This document shows positions 1-8,082 of a DNA stretch of 27,481 nt, in pieces. The stretch's first letter is position 1. Each line of letters begins with the position of its first letter. The stretch covers positions 1 to 27,481 of the forward strand of contig JBFGUI010000018.1 of assembly GCA_041565695.1 (NCBI GenBank). The letters run 5' to 3'. Source of the stretch: Pelagibius sp041565695. Lineage in GTDB: Bacteria; Pseudomonadota; Alphaproteobacteria; Kiloniellales; Kiloniellaceae. Under the pieces are notes generated by a model that did not search any database, was not told the DNA's origin, and saw nothing but the letters and a program-made list of their open reading frames with translations. The translations under genes and the position numbers were made by a program.

Positions 1-180
1 AACGGCGAGAACCCGCAGTGGAACTTCGACCTCGACACCGTGGTCAACGACATGGTATGGCGTGCCCGCACCGCGGCGATGCTGCGCGACCTGCCCAAGC
101 CCGGTGATCGGGCGGACGAGGCCCAGCCGGGCCAGTTGGCCGACAGTGAAGAGCCGCAGCCTCTGCGCTTTCGGTTCTAA
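1..180 (+). CDS. 3' end of an unrecognised protein (partial)
   Basis: An open frame runs from the first base of the window to a TAA at 178-180 and gives the last 59 residues of a protein. The fragment begins NGENPQWNFDLDTVVND, continues through an Arg/Ala-rich stretch (MVWRARTAAMLRDLPKPGD) and ends in a polar Glu/Gln/Pro-rich tail that looks disordered. I do not recognise a family. Codon use (G/C in third positions) matches the neighbours, which supports real coding. It converges with the pseudouridine synthase gene on the other strand, with only 23 bp between the two stops. In many alphaproteobacteria the genes next to rluC/crcB are a HAD phosphatase and an ATP12-type chaperone, but strand and sequence do not support either here. 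Confidence 0.6.
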   Translation, partial: NGENPQWNFDLDTVVNDMVWRARTAAMLRDLPKPGDRADEAQPGQLADSEEPQPLRFRF

Positions 181-203
181 GGACTCACTCAGCCACTGCA
201 ACC

Positions 204-1271
204 CTAGAGCGGGTTCAGGCCCTTCATGGGCGAGTGGCTGAGGCCCTCGGCATAGGCCAGCAGGGACTCTAACGCGCGTTCGCCGCGCGCCTCGTCAAAC
301 CCCAGCGCCTGCCAGGTCGCCGCCATGTGCGGCGGCAGCGGTGCGGTCACGCGCAGCGTGGTGCCGTCCTCCGGGTCGGGCAGGGTCAGCTCGCGGGCCA
401 GCAGGTGCAGCACCTTGGGCGGCGGCTTCAGCCGGGCCAGCGCCGCCGGAAAGGCAACCTTTCCCCCGTACTTGCCGTCGCCCACGATCGGCGTGCCCAT
501 GGCCGCGCAGTGCACGCGCAGCTGGTGGGTGCGCCCGGTCACCGGCAGCAGAACCAGCCAGGTGACGGTCCCGCCGCTCGCCTTGTCGCGGTGGCTTTCG
601 ACCACCTGGAACAGGGTGCGGGCCGGGCGGCCCTCGGCTTCGTCGGCGGCCATGGCCTCGCCGCGCCCGCGCGCCTGCTTGGCCAGCGGCAGGTCGATGA
701 CGCCGCGTCGCTCGGGCGGCGCGCCGGCCACCAGGGCCCAGTAGACCTTGCGCGTGTCCTTGCCGCGAAACGCGGCGGTCAGGGCGCGGGCCATGGGCGC
801 GTTGCGCGCCAGCAGCAGCACGCCGGCGGTATCCCGGTCGAGGCGGTGTACCAGCCGCGGCCGCTCCGCCGCGTCGAAGCGCAGCGCTTCCAGCATGCCG
901 TCGAGGTGGCGACGCTGGCCACTGCCGCCTTGCACCGCGAGGCCGGCCGGCTTGTTGAGCGCGATGATGCCGTCGTCCCGGTAGAGCACCGCCGCGCGAA
1001 GGGCTTCCGCCTCGGCGGCGGAAACCGTCGCAGCGGGCTCCGGCCTGGCCGGCCCGGCCGCGCCCTCGGGCAGCGGCGGCACGCGCACCAGCTGGCCCTC
1101 CTCCAGCCGCAACGAGGCCTTGGCGCGCTTGCCGTCGACGCGGATCTCGCCCTTGCGCAGCATCTTTTCCAGGCGCCCGTGCGTGAGCTGCGGGAAGTGC
1201 TGCTTGAACCAGCGATCGAGCCGCTGGCCGCTGGCCTCCGCCGCCACCGCAACCTGTCGGACGCCGCTCAT
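204..1271 (-). CDS. rluC: RluC/RluD-type ribosomal large subunit pseudouridine synthase
   Basis: This 355-residue protein should isomerise specific uridines of 23S rRNA to pseudouridine. An S4-like RNA-binding domain lies at about residues 15-66 (GQRLDRWFKQHFP, then LRKGEIRVDGKRAK). The RluA-family catalytic domain follows a Pro/Ala-rich linker. Its signature HRLDRDTAGVLLLARN places the catalytic aspartate at Asp145, and GRTHQLRVH is seen further on. The start ATG is preceded by GAAGGA at a good distance. The gene lies 24 bp downstream of crcB and is probably co-transcribed with it. S4 domain, length and crcB/rarA neighbourhood favour RluC, but RluC and RluD cannot be separated with certainty by eye. 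Confidence 0.85.
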   Translation of the reverse strand: MSGVRQVAVAAEASGQRLDRWFKQHFPQLTHGRLEKMLRKGEIRVDGKRAKASLRLEEGQLVRVPPLPEGAAGPARPEPAATVSAAEAEALRAAVLYRDDGIIALNKPAGLAVQGGSGQRRHLDGMLEALRFDAAERPRLVHRLDRDTAGVLLLARNAPMARALTAAFRGKDTRKVYWALVAGAPPERRGVIDLPLAKQARGRGEAMAADEAEGRPARTLFQVVESHRDKASGGTVTWLVLLPVTGRTHQLRVHCAAMGTPIVGDGKYGGKVAFPAALARLKPPPKVLHLLARELTLPDPEDGTTLRVTAPLPPHMAATWQALGFDEARGERALESLLAYAEGLSHSPMKGLNPL

Positions 1272-1295
1272 GCCGGATCCTTCATATCGCCCGCA

Positions 1296-1682
1296 TCACG
1301 TCGCCAGCGCCCGCACCAGGGCCATGGCAGCGAAAAAAGCACCGACCGAGAGCACCACGGAGCCCACGATGTAGGCCGCCGCCAGGGCCAGCGCGCCGCG
1401 CTCATAGAGCAGAACCGTGTCCAGGGAGAAGGTCGAGAAGGTGGTGAAGGCGCCGAGCAGGCCGACCGTCAGGAAGGCGCGCAGCTCCGGCGCCGGCTGC
1501 CAGACGAGGGCGCCCAGCTCCACCAGCAGGCCCATGGCGCAGGAGCCGATCACGTTCACCGCCAGGGTGCCGAAGGGAAAGCCGTGGCCGGCCCAGAGCC
1601 CGACCTGGGCCGCGACGAAGTGGCGCCCGACGGCGCCCAGCGCGCCGCCGGCGGCGATCGCCGCGATCATCTGAAGCTGCAT
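1296..1682 (-). CDS. crcB: Fluoride-specific ion channel CrcB/Fluc
   Basis: This 128-residue, very hydrophobic protein has four predicted membrane segments and is a Fluc-type fluoride exporter, which works as an antiparallel dimer in the inner membrane. Family motifs are present: GALGAVGRH near residue 13, GTLAVNVIGS with the conserved Asn43, and GLLGAFTTFSTFS at 74-86 with the Phe/Ser/Thr residues that line the fluoride path. The ATG at 1682 has AGGA five bases upstream. It is followed by rluC after 24 bp. The upstream leader (1683-1760) forms a strong hairpin but does not resemble the fluoride riboswitch that often controls this gene. Confidence 0.93.
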   Translation of the reverse strand: MQLQMIAAIAAGGALGAVGRHFVAAQVGLWAGHGFPFGTLAVNVIGSCAMGLLVELGALVWQPAPELRAFLTVGLLGAFTTFSTFSLDTVLLYERGALALAAAYIVGSVVLSVGAFFAAMALVRALAT

Positions 1683-1704
1683 GGCGTCCTGACCCTCTCC
1701 ACGG

Positions 1705-1758
1705 TCCCGGTTTCCGGGCTCTTAGCTAGCAGAGCCCGGAACGGCGCGCAAACCGGGA
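1705..1758 (-). promoter_or_regulatory. Extended hairpin in the crcB leader
   Basis: Perfect 11-bp arms TTCCGGGCTCT / AGAGCCCGGAA (1712-1722 and 1731-1741) enclose an 8-base loop containing CTAG. A second pair, TCCCGGTTT / AAACCGGGA (1705-1713 and 1750-1758), closes around it and overlaps the inner arm by two bases, leaving a one-sided bulge GCGCGCCG. The structure ends about 22 bases before the crcB start codon. No U-tract follows in the crcB direction, so it is not a plain terminator. A role in RNA stability or translation control is inference. Confidence 0.5.
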
Positions 1759-1775
1759 GGGAGGAACGACGCCAT

Positions 1776-1826
1776 CGCACCGCCCGTCACCCGCGGACTT
1801 GTTTTGCGGGTCCATTGCGCGGTGCG
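1776..1826. repeat. REP-like palindrome, minus-strand orientation, with longer outer stem
   Basis: Inner arms ACCCGC / GCGGGT (1789-1794 and 1806-1811) and outer arms CGCACCGC / GCGGTGCG (1776-1783 and 1819-1826) form a two-part hairpin. Read on the minus strand it follows the pattern TGGA, arm, ACAAG, arm, TGACG. This is the same pattern as the palindrome at 1858-1871/2150-2163 in the opposite orientation, so the two look like members of one repeat family. Confidence 0.5.
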
Positions 1827-1860
1827 CTGGGGTTCTCAGCGGATGGCACTACGGATTACC

Positions 1861-2160
1861 GGGACAAGCCCACTGCTGTCCGGTTGAACTTCAATCCAAG
1901 CCCGGAAATGGATTCAGGCTCAATGCCTTGGTGTCGGACGCTGCGGTCGGGACAGGGAATGTGCCTAAGCGGCAGATGGCTGGAAGCGGAAAGGATGTCA
2001 CCCCACCCTACCCTCCCCCATCCTAAGGGGGAGGGAAAAGATTTTTGAGATCGCTCATAAAATCTCCTTCCCCCTTGATGGGGGAAGGTCGGGATGGGGG
2101 CGAAGACCGAAGGTCTTCCCTCTGATCCTGCGCTAGACCGGACAGCCGTGGGACAAGCCC
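1861..2160. mobile_element. Putative 278-bp MITE-like element with 11-bp flanking direct repeats
   Basis: GGGACAAGCCC occurs at 1861-1871 and again at 2150-2160. Immediately inside these copies lie inverted termini, ACTGCTGTCCGGT at 1872-1884 and its near-complement at 2137-2149 (12 of 13 positions match). The body is 278 bp and carries no convincing gene. Removing the body plus one direct repeat restores the perfect palindrome ACCGGG-ACAAG-CCCGGT followed by CATGACG, a type of short intergenic palindrome common in alphaproteobacteria. This is the pattern expected of an insertion with target duplication. It has no transposase and would have to be mobilised in trans. Two independent degenerate repeats side by side are the alternative. 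Confidence 0.5.
1998..2102. repeat. C/G-rich double-hairpin intergenic repeat
   Basis: Two strong hairpins lie within 105 bp. The first is CCCTCCCCC / GGGGGAGGG (2011-2019 and 2027-2035), the second CCTTCCCCC / GGGGGAAGG (2066-2074 and 2080-2088). They are joined by an A/T-richer spacer. The outer flanks are imperfect inverted copies: 1999-2019 matches the complement of 2080-2100 at 16 of 21 positions. This resembles a widespread class of alphaproteobacterial intergenic repeats. It is nested inside the putative element at 1872-2149. A smaller palindrome (GAAGACC-GAA-GGTCTTC) follows at 2102-2118. Confidence 0.6.
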
Positions 2161-2187
2161 GGTCATGACGACAGGCTGCAGGTCGCC

Positions 2188-2856
2188 TCAGGCCGCCTTC
2201 ACGTGGCCGGGATTGCCGCTCGCCATCCAGGCGACGCAGTTCGCCGTATCCATCAGGTAGATGCCGATGCGGCCGAGTTCCTGCACCCCCTCCTCGGTGG
2301 CGTTGCACAGGGCGTCGGGCACCAGGACGATGCGGAAGTCGCGGGCGCTGGCCTCGTAGACCGAGGCGCGGCCGCCGGTCGAAAAGCTGAAGCCGCAGAC
2401 CACCAGCGTGTTCACGTTCTGCGCCCGCAGGCGGTCTTCCAGGCGGGTGTTGTGGAAGGCCCCCCAGCGCGGCCGGTAGTGGACGTATTCGCGCCGGCCG
2501 ATCTCCTGGAAGTCGCCGGCGAAGAGGGCCTCCGGGTCGAGGCGCACCTCGCGGGCGGGTTTCAGATCCTCGATCAGCTCGGCGCCGAGGGAGCCGGGCA
2601 TGAAGAAGCGCTGGCCCTCCTCCACCGCCTCGCGGCGGCAGGCGTCGACATTGGAGCCGTCGGGCTTGTAGAGGCGCACCGAGTGATAGATCGGGGCGCC
2701 GTGATCGCGAAAACAGTCCAGCAGGGTCGCCATCTTGGGTACCGCGGCATGGGCGCCGCAGGCCCGGACGAGCGAGCCGGGCGCCACGAAATCACGCTGG
2801 GCGGAGATACAAAGGAGAGCTGCCTTGCCCTTCTCGGGCACGCAGTAATGGGTCAT
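2188..2856 (-). CDS. Isochorismatase-fold (cysteine hydrolase family) protein lacking the canonical Cys and Lys
   Basis: This 222-residue protein has the alpha/beta layout of the isochorismatase/nicotinamidase superfamily: ALLCISAQRDF with the family Asp at residue 22, HYRPRWGAF at 126-134, LVVCGFSFSTGG at 151-162 and RIVLVPDALCNATEEG near 175-190. Family enzymes use an Asp-Lys-Cys triad. Here the Lys position appears to be Arg128, and the nucleophile region reads ASVYEASARDF with no Cys. It may be a non-canonical hydrolase or a binding protein; the substrate is unknown. I chose the ATG at 2856 (MTHYCVPEK) because GAGGAA sits just upstream. The in-frame extension to 2955 has no Shine-Dalgarno and no family similarity. 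It lies between rarA and crcB on the same strand. Confidence 0.75.
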   Translation of the reverse strand: MTHYCVPEKGKAALLCISAQRDFVAPGSLVRACGAHAAVPKMATLLDCFRDHGAPIYHSVRLYKPDGSNVDACRREAVEEGQRFFMPGSLGAELIEDLKPAREVRLDPEALFAGDFQEIGRREYVHYRPRWGAFHNTRLEDRLRAQNVNTLVVCGFSFSTGGRASVYEASARDFRIVLVPDALCNATEEGVQELGRIGIYLMDTANCVAWMASGNPGHVKAA

Positions 2857-2987
2857 CGGATTCCTCGTATGCCTGCCTGCCGGCCCTTCTTGCGTGGCCG
2901 GCCTGAATTGTCGCGGTGACAAAGTAAGGGCTTTGCCGCCCCGCGCAACCGGCAAGGCGGAATGGCAGATTCGCGCTCTGCGCAGAG

Positions 2988-4313
2988 CTAGCCCTCGTCC
3001 GCCTCGTCCCTGCCCCGGACCGCCCGGGACCGCAGCTTTTCCCAGTATTCCAGGCGCTTGCGGACGTCCCTTTCGAAGCCCCGCTCGACCGGTCGGTAGA
3101 AGGTCTGGCGCCCCAGGCCCGGCGGGAAGTAGTCCTGGCCGGAGAAGCCCTCGGCCGTGTCGTGGTCGTAGGCGTAGCCCTTGCCGTAGCCAAGCTCGGC
3201 CATCAGCCTGGTCGGGGCGTTGAGGATGTGGGCCGGCGGCGCCAGGGAGCCGCTTTCCCGCGCCGCCCGCTGGGCCGCGCCGAAGGCCTTGTAGGCGGCG
3301 TTCGACTTGGGCGCCGTGGCCAGGTAGATCACCACCTGGGCCAGGGCGAGCTCCCCCTCCGGGCTGCCGATGCGCTCGAAGGCCTGCCAGCCCGCGATGG
3401 CCTGGGTCAGCGCCGCCGGGTCGGCAAGGCCGATGTCCTCCACGGCGAAGCGCACCAGGCGGCGGGCGATGAAGTGCGGGTCCTCGCCGCCGGCCAGCAT
3501 GCGGGCGAACCAGTAGAGCGCCGCATCGCAGTCGGAGCCGCGCAGCGACTTGTGCAGGGCGGAGATCAGGTTGTAGTGGCTCTCCTGGCCCTTGTCGTAG
3601 AGCGGCGCGCGCTTCTGCACCACCGCCGCCAGGGCCGCGGTGTCGAGCCGGTCGCCCTTCAGATGGGTCTCGCTCAGGGCGAAGACCTCCTCGGTCAGGT
3701 TAAGGAGATAGCGTCCGTCGCCGTCGGCCATGGCCAGGAGCGCGGCCCGGGCCTCGGCGGTCAGCGGCAGGTCGCGGCCCTCCGCCGCCTCGGCGCGGGC
3801 CAGCAGCTCGCGCAGCGCCGCCTCGTCGAGGCGCTTCAGCACCATCACCTGGCAGCGCGACAGCAGCGCCGGATTGAGCTCGAAGGACGGGTTCTCGGTG
3901 GTGGCGCCCACCAGGATCACCGTGCCGTCCTCGACGAAGGGCAGGAAGCCGTCCTGCTGGGCCCGGTTGAAGCGGTGGATCTCGTCGACGAAAAGCAGCG
4001 TGCCGCGCCCGGCCAGGCGCCGCTGCCGGGCCCGGTCGAAGACCTTGCGCAGGTCGGCGACGCCGGAGAACACGGCCGACAGCGGCTCGAACTCCAGGTC
4101 GGTCTCCGCAGCCAGCAGGCGGGCGATGGTGGTCTTGCCGCAGCCGGGCGGCCCCCAGAGGATCAGCGAGGCGAGCCGGCCCGAGCCGACCATGCGCCCG
4201 ATCGGCCCCTCCGGCGCCAGCAGGTGGTCCTGGCCGACCACCTCGTCCAGGGCCTGCGGCCGCAGACGATCGGCCAGCGGCCGCGGTGCCTGGCTTTCGA
4301 AGAGTCCGGTCAT
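2988..4313 (-). CDS. rarA: Replication-associated recombination protein A (AAA+ ATPase)
   Basis: This 441-residue RarA/MgsA (WRNIP1-like) ATPase acts at stalled replication forks. Seen in order: a clamp-loader-like N-terminus (RPLADRLRPQALDEVVGQDH), Walker A GPPGCGKT at 54-61, Walker B FVDEIH at 108-113, sensor 1 GATTEN at 136-141, and the RarA C-terminal tetramerisation region with YDKGQESHYNLISALHKS. The ATG at 4313 starts MTGLFESQ, the usual family N-terminus; the open frame upstream only overlaps the protease gene. It begins 16 bp after the protease stop, so the two are probably co-transcribed. The degP-like/rarA pairing downstream of rplQ is common in alphaproteobacteria. Confidence 0.93.
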   Translation of the reverse strand: MTGLFESQAPRPLADRLRPQALDEVVGQDHLLAPEGPIGRMVGSGRLASLILWGPPGCGKTTIARLLAAETDLEFEPLSAVFSGVADLRKVFDRARQRRLAGRGTLLFVDEIHRFNRAQQDGFLPFVEDGTVILVGATTENPSFELNPALLSRCQVMVLKRLDEAALRELLARAEAAEGRDLPLTAEARAALLAMADGDGRYLLNLTEEVFALSETHLKGDRLDTAALAAVVQKRAPLYDKGQESHYNLISALHKSLRGSDCDAALYWFARMLAGGEDPHFIARRLVRFAVEDIGLADPAALTQAIAGWQAFERIGSPEGELALAQVVIYLATAPKSNAAYKAFGAAQRAARESGSLAPPAHILNAPTRLMAELGYGKGYAYDHDTAEGFSGQDYFPPGLGRQTFYRPVERGFERDVRKRLEYWEKLRSRAVRGRDEADEG

Positions 4314-4329
4314 CTGCGCGTGCCCGCTG

Positions 4330-5781
<1,452 letters not shown>

Positions 5782-5856
5782 CGGCTCTTCCTCCGTTCCA
5801 GCTGTTCGGCCCTTCCACTGTTCATACTTGGGGTCTCGGGCGGAGCGGTCAAACAA

Positions 5857-5884
5857 GAAAGGCAGCCTTTTCGGGCTGCCTTTC
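5857..5884 (-). terminator. Intrinsic terminator after rplQ
   Basis: A perfect 11-bp stem GAAAGGCAGCC / GGCTGCCTTTC (5857-5867 and 5874-5884) with a six-base loop lies 28 bp past the rplQ stop. On the minus strand it is followed by TTGTTTG. It should end the ribosomal superoperon and separate it from the protease/rarA unit. The A-rich/T-rich edges make it look partly bidirectional. Confidence 0.85.
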
Positions 5885-5912
5885 CGGGGACTGCTCTGCG
5901 CGGGGCGCGAGG

Positions 5913-6335
5913 TTACTCCTCGTCGCCCTCCGCCTCGGCCTCCTGGCTCGGACCGGAATCCTGGCCCTTGGCCTCCGGATCGCGGTCGACCAGCTCGATG
6001 ACCGCCATGGGCGCCATGTCGCCGTAGCGGAAGCCGGCCTTCAGCACCCGGGTGTAGCCGCCGGGGCGCTCCTTGTAGCGGGTCGCCAGCTCGTCGAACA
6101 GCTTCGCGGTGAGCTGCGCGTCGCGCAGCACCGAGAGCGCCTGGCGCCGGGCATGGAGGTCGCCGCGCTTGCCCAGGGTAACGAGGCGATCGACGACGCG
6201 CCGCAGGTCCTTGGCCTTCGGCAGGGTGGTCTTGATCTGCTCGTGCTTGATCAAGGAAGCCGCCATATTGGCGAACATGGCCTTGCGGTGGCTGACCGTC
6301 CGGTTGAAGCGGCGGCCCTGATTGCCGTGACGCAT
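5913..6335 (-). CDS. rplQ: 50S ribosomal protein L17
   Basis: This 140-residue protein is the large-subunit protein near the exit of the peptide tunnel and the last gene of the alpha operon. The N-terminus MRHGNQGRRFNRT and the motifs KARDL-like KAKDLRRVVDRLVTLGKRG and YKERPGGYTRVLKAGFRYGD match the family. The core ends near residue 120. The last 20 or so residues are an acidic Glu/Asp/Ser tail ending EAEGDEE, an extension often seen in alphaproteobacterial L17. GAAGGGA precedes the ATG. It follows rpoA after 147 bp and is followed by a clear terminator. Confidence 0.97.
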   Translation of the reverse strand: MRHGNQGRRFNRTVSHRKAMFANMAASLIKHEQIKTTLPKAKDLRRVVDRLVTLGKRGDLHARRQALSVLRDAQLTAKLFDELATRYKERPGGYTRVLKAGFRYGDMAPMAVIELVDRDPEAKGQDSGPSQEAEAEGDEE

Positions 6336-6400
6336 CTTTCGATCCCTTCATTTCCCTGGCCTCGCGCGCGAGACCGATTTCACTGCCGCCCGCCAGGTCC

Positions 6401-6416
6401 GCCTCCGCGCGGAGGC
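6401..6416. other. Perfect 16-bp palindrome in the rpoA-rplQ gap
   Basis: GCCTCCGCGCGGAGGC is a perfect palindrome (six-pair stem with a GCGC centre) in the 147-bp space between the rpoA stop and the rplQ start. A second short palindrome CTCGCGCGCGAG lies at 6361-6372. No T-tract follows, so these look like RNA structures or processing points in the operon transcript rather than terminators. Function is not known. Confidence 0.35.
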
Positions 6417-6482
6417 CGGGCCTGTACGGCCGGGGGGAGCGGGGTGCTCCGTAACGTTTACGCTGCGCTGCCCTGCGGCGCC

Positions 6483-7499
6483 CTAGTAGGGCTCCTCGAG
6501 GCGCTTGGCCAGCTCCTCGATGTTCTCGGGCGGCCAGTTCGGAATTTCCATGCCCAGGTGCAGCCCCATGGTGGCCAGCACCTCCTTGATCTCGTTCAAG
6601 GATTTGCGGCCGAAATTGGGGGTGCGGAGCATCTCGCCCTCGGTCTTCTGCACCAGATCGCCGATATAGACGATGTTGTCGTTCTTCAGGCAGTTGGCCG
6701 AACGCACGGAGAGCTCCAGCTCGTCGACCTTGCGCAGCAGGTTGCGGTTGAACGGCGGCTCGGCCGCGGCCTCTTCCTCGTGGCGCGCCTGCGGCTCCTC
6801 GAAGTTGATGAAGAGCTGCAGCTGGTCCTGCAGGATGCGCGCCGCCAGGGCGACCGCGTCCTCCGGCGTCACCGCGCCGTTGGTCTCGACCTCCATGGTC
6901 AGCTTGTCGTAGTCGGTGACCTGGCCGACGCGGGTGTTCTCCACCTTGTAGGAGACCTTGCGCACCGGCGAGAAGATCGAGTCGACCGGCACCAGGCCGA
7001 TCGGCGCGTCCTCGGGACGGTTCTGGGTCGCCGCGACGTAGCCCTTGCCCGTGTCCACGGTCAGCTCCATGTCGATGGAGGCGCCGTCGTCCAGGGTGCA
7101 GAGCACCAGGTCCGGGTTCATGATCTCGATGTCGTGGCCGGTCTCGATCTGCCCGGCGGTCACCTCGCCCGGCCCCTCGCCACGCAGGCGCATGCGCTTC
7201 GGGCCCTCGCCGCCCATGCGCAGCGCGATGGCCTTCACGTTGAGGACGACGTCGGTCACGTCCTCACGCACGCCGGGGATGGATGAGAACTCGTGGAGGA
7301 CGCCATCGACCTGCATGGAGGTCACCGCCGCACCCTGCAGCGACGACAGCAGCACGCGACGCAGGGCATTGCCCAAGGTAAGGCCGAAGCCACGTTCCAG
7401 AGGCTCGGCGACGACCTTGGCAACGCGGTTGGCGTCCGGTCCAGGCTGGATGTCCAGCTTGGTCGGCTTGATCAGTTCGGTCCAGTTCTTTTGCAGCAC
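6483..7499 (-). CDS. rpoA: DNA-directed RNA polymerase alpha subunit
   Basis: This 338-residue protein forms the dimer platform for RNA polymerase assembly and contacts UP elements and activators. The N-terminal domain begins LQKNWTELIKP and includes RGFGLTLGNALRRVLLSS. A flexible linker with Glu/Ala-rich sequence (about 240-255) leads to the C-terminal domain with ELSVRSANCLKND and PNFGRKSLNEIKE, the helix-hairpin-helix DNA-binding part. The start codon is GTG (7497-7499), preceded by GAGGG at seven bases. The gene is separated from rpsK by 160 bp that hold a strong hairpin. Confidence 0.98.
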   Translation of the reverse strand: MLQKNWTELIKPTKLDIQPGPDANRVAKVVAEPLERGFGLTLGNALRRVLLSSLQGAAVTSMQVDGVLHEFSSIPGVREDVTDVVLNVKAIALRMGGEGPKRMRLRGEGPGEVTAGQIETGHDIEIMNPDLVLCTLDDGASIDMELTVDTGKGYVAATQNRPEDAPIGLVPVDSIFSPVRKVSYKVENTRVGQVTDYDKLTMEVETNGAVTPEDAVALAARILQDQLQLFINFEEPQARHEEEAAAEPPFNRNLLRKVDELELSVRSANCLKNDNIVYIGDLVQKTEGEMLRTPNFGRKSLNEIKEVLATMGLHLGMEIPNWPPENIEELAKRLEEPY

Positions 7500-7570
7500 G
7501 CTCGTGCCCTCACGGCTTCTAGGCTGTTTCCTGTGTCACATCCGTCAGCGACGGCGGTTCCGTCGGCTGC

Positions 7571-7609
7571 GGGGATCCGGCGGCGGGTCAGCCTCCCGCC
7601 GTGATCCCC
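7571..7609 (-). other. Strong hairpin in the rpsK-rpoA intergenic region
   Basis: GGGGATC / GATCCCC (7571-7577 and 7603-7609) closes over CGGCGGG / CCCGCCG with a small asymmetric internal loop and a seven-base apical loop. The following minus-strand bases are GC-rich with no T-run, so it is not a canonical terminator. It may be an attenuator or an RNase processing site that sets the rpoA level against the ribosomal proteins; this is inference. Confidence 0.45.
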
Positions 7610-7659
7610 TGTCGTCTGCCGAGCCCGTCCTGCGGGAACGGCGGAAGCGGGCGGCGGCG

Positions 7660-8049
7660 TCAGACGCGGCGCCGCTTCGGCGGCCGGCACCCGTTGTGCG
7701 GGATCGGCGTCACATCGCGAATCGCGGTGATGGTGAAGCCGACGGCCTGCAGGGCGCGGAGCGCCGATTCACGGCCCGAACCCGGGCCCTTTACGTTGAC
7801 TTCAAGTGTCCGCATGCCGTGCTCCTGCGCCTTCTTGCCGGCGTCTTCCGCGGCCATCTGCGCGGCGTAGGGGGTCGACTTGCGCGAGCCCTTGAAGCCC
7901 TGACCACCGGCCGAAGACCAGGAGATGGTGTTCCCCTGCACGTCGGTGATGGTGATCGTGGTGTTGTTGAAGGTGGCGTTTACATGCGCGATGCCGGAAG
8001 AGATGTTCTTCTTCTCGCGGCGGCGCAGACGCGCTTGAGGTTTGGCCAT
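7660..8049 (-). CDS. rpsK: 30S ribosomal protein S11
   Basis: This 129-residue protein belongs to the small-subunit platform near the mRNA exit and the anti-Shine-Dalgarno region. The family core is plain: IAHVNATFNNTTITITD, SSAGGQGFKGSRKSTPYAAQ and the C-terminal signature DVTPIPHNGCRPPKRRRV. Length matches E. coli S11. The start is an ATG reading MAKPQARLRRREKKN. It lies 33 bp downstream of rpsM in the alpha operon order rpsM-rpsK-rpoA-rplQ; rpsD, which sits in this operon in E. coli, is absent, as is usual in alphaproteobacteria. Confidence 0.98.
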   Translation of the reverse strand: MAKPQARLRRREKKNISSGIAHVNATFNNTTITITDVQGNTISWSSAGGQGFKGSRKSTPYAAQMAAEDAGKKAQEHGMRTLEVNVKGPGSGRESALRALQAVGFTITAIRDVTPIPHNGCRPPKRRRV

Positions 8050-8082
8050 TGGCGTGTTGCCCGTTTCCTAAAGGGTAAGTCT

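Noticed and set aside
1683..1760. Fluoride riboswitch upstream of crcB
   Set aside because: The leader has strong stems but none of the conserved riboswitch segments I would expect, so I list only a hairpin.
1799..2026. 75-codon plus-strand ORF in the crcB upstream gap
   Set aside because: It runs across palindromic repeats and ends within the C/G-rich hairpin unit; no Shine-Dalgarno and no family.
2879..2902. Possible terminator after rarA (GCCGGCC / GGCCGGC stem)
   Set aside because: The stem is short, the loop is ten bases and no T-run follows.
5785..5856. Promoter for the protease gene (TTGACC and TATGAA)
   Set aside because: The spacing is 20 bases, too long for a confident sigma70 call, and no heat-shock or envelope-stress consensus is clear.
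5782..6351. Longer start for the DegP-type protease
   Set aside because: The upstream frame overlaps rplQ and the terminator; the GTG at 5781 has a good Shine-Dalgarno and begins a signal peptide.
7523..7536. 14-bp match to the E. coli lac leader (ACACAGGAAACAGC on the minus strand)
   Set aside because: A Shine-Dalgarno-like coincidence; the flanks are unlike vector or lac DNA and it sits in normal native context.
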